This document shows, piece after piece, positions 63,801-64,000 of a DNA stretch of 64,000 nucleotides (its first letter is position 1; every line of letters starts with the position of its first letter). This DNA comes from Cristatella mucedo (lineage: Eukaryota > Bryozoa > Phylactolaemata > Cristatellidae). The DNA lies in the NCBI GenBank assembly GCA_009760855.2, contig WPIO01000109.1, positions 823,501 to 887,500 of the forward strand, in the 5' to 3' direction. A model generated the notes under the pieces. That model was not told the origin of the DNA. It did no database searches and saw nothing but the letters and a program-made list of their open reading frames with translations. The position numbers were made by a program, and so were the translations under genes.

Positions 63801-64000
63801 CTAGTTGAAGATTAATTAGACACTAGAGGCGTGCCTCTTTCAGCTGCTCGGATAGTCTTTTTCTGGAGCTCGAACGCATTCCTCAAGACACGAGCAGCAG
63901 AGCTTTGTTGCTGATGTGGGGGCGAGCAGAATAGGAGCCTAATAAAGGTCAGCTGATGCCAATACTGCTGATGCCGATGTGGGTATGCACTAGCTTCGGG

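Overview
The window is from a repeat-rich animal nuclear genome, most likely an invertebrate. It has GT-AG introns, fragments of L2/CR1-like LINEs, tRNA-derived SINEs, a gag-only LTR element, a hAT-type MITE and long microsatellites. Nothing bacterial or organellar is visible, and the phylum cannot be fixed from this sequence alone.

One gene is well supported. It is an ADCK5-like member of the UbiB/ABC1 (ADCK) atypical kinase family on the + strand, running from an ATG at 8141 to a stop at 48902-48904. I could place 14 exon positions with intact GT-AG borders and compatible phases: 8141-8203, 11343-11584, 13777-13840, 15771-15971, 16492-16632, 21323-21436, 23513-23644, 25655-25738, 27286-27367, 29508-29696, 34915-35125 (11a) or 36352-36529 (11b), 45399-45473, 47552-47647 and 48796-48904. 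The joined frame is open throughout: 589 aa with exon 11b or 600 aa with 11a. It carries every UbiB hallmark, namely KxGQ, an Ala-rich loop, the VAVK lysine, an ELDF-type glutamate, HADPHPGN and LLDHG.

The main discovery is that position 11 is occupied by two homologous but strongly diverged exons, 11a and 11b. They have the same phases, and reading frame allows exactly one of them: including both, or neither, shifts the frame. This predicts mutually exclusive splicing of a C-lobe segment in a mitochondrial UbiB kinase.

Everything else is mobile or simple-sequence DNA. Region by region: 1-8140 is upstream sequence with two LINE families, a microsatellite and a GC-rich block. 8141-48904 is the gene, its introns filled with LINE-A copies (some inverted), SINE1 copies, a hAT MITE with a perfect 8-bp target duplication (46288-46586) and a 1-kb long-inverted-repeat element (33614-34632). 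48905-59900 is downstream DNA with inverted LINE-A copies and SINEs. 60379-62364 is a recent 1,986-bp gag-only LTR element with a 5-bp target duplication. 62880-63800 is GC-rich with no recognised gene.

LINE-A appears to be the partner of a tRNA-headed SINE (SINE2) that shares its 3' end. LINE-B is a second non-LTR family recognised by its own RT fragment and 3' end.
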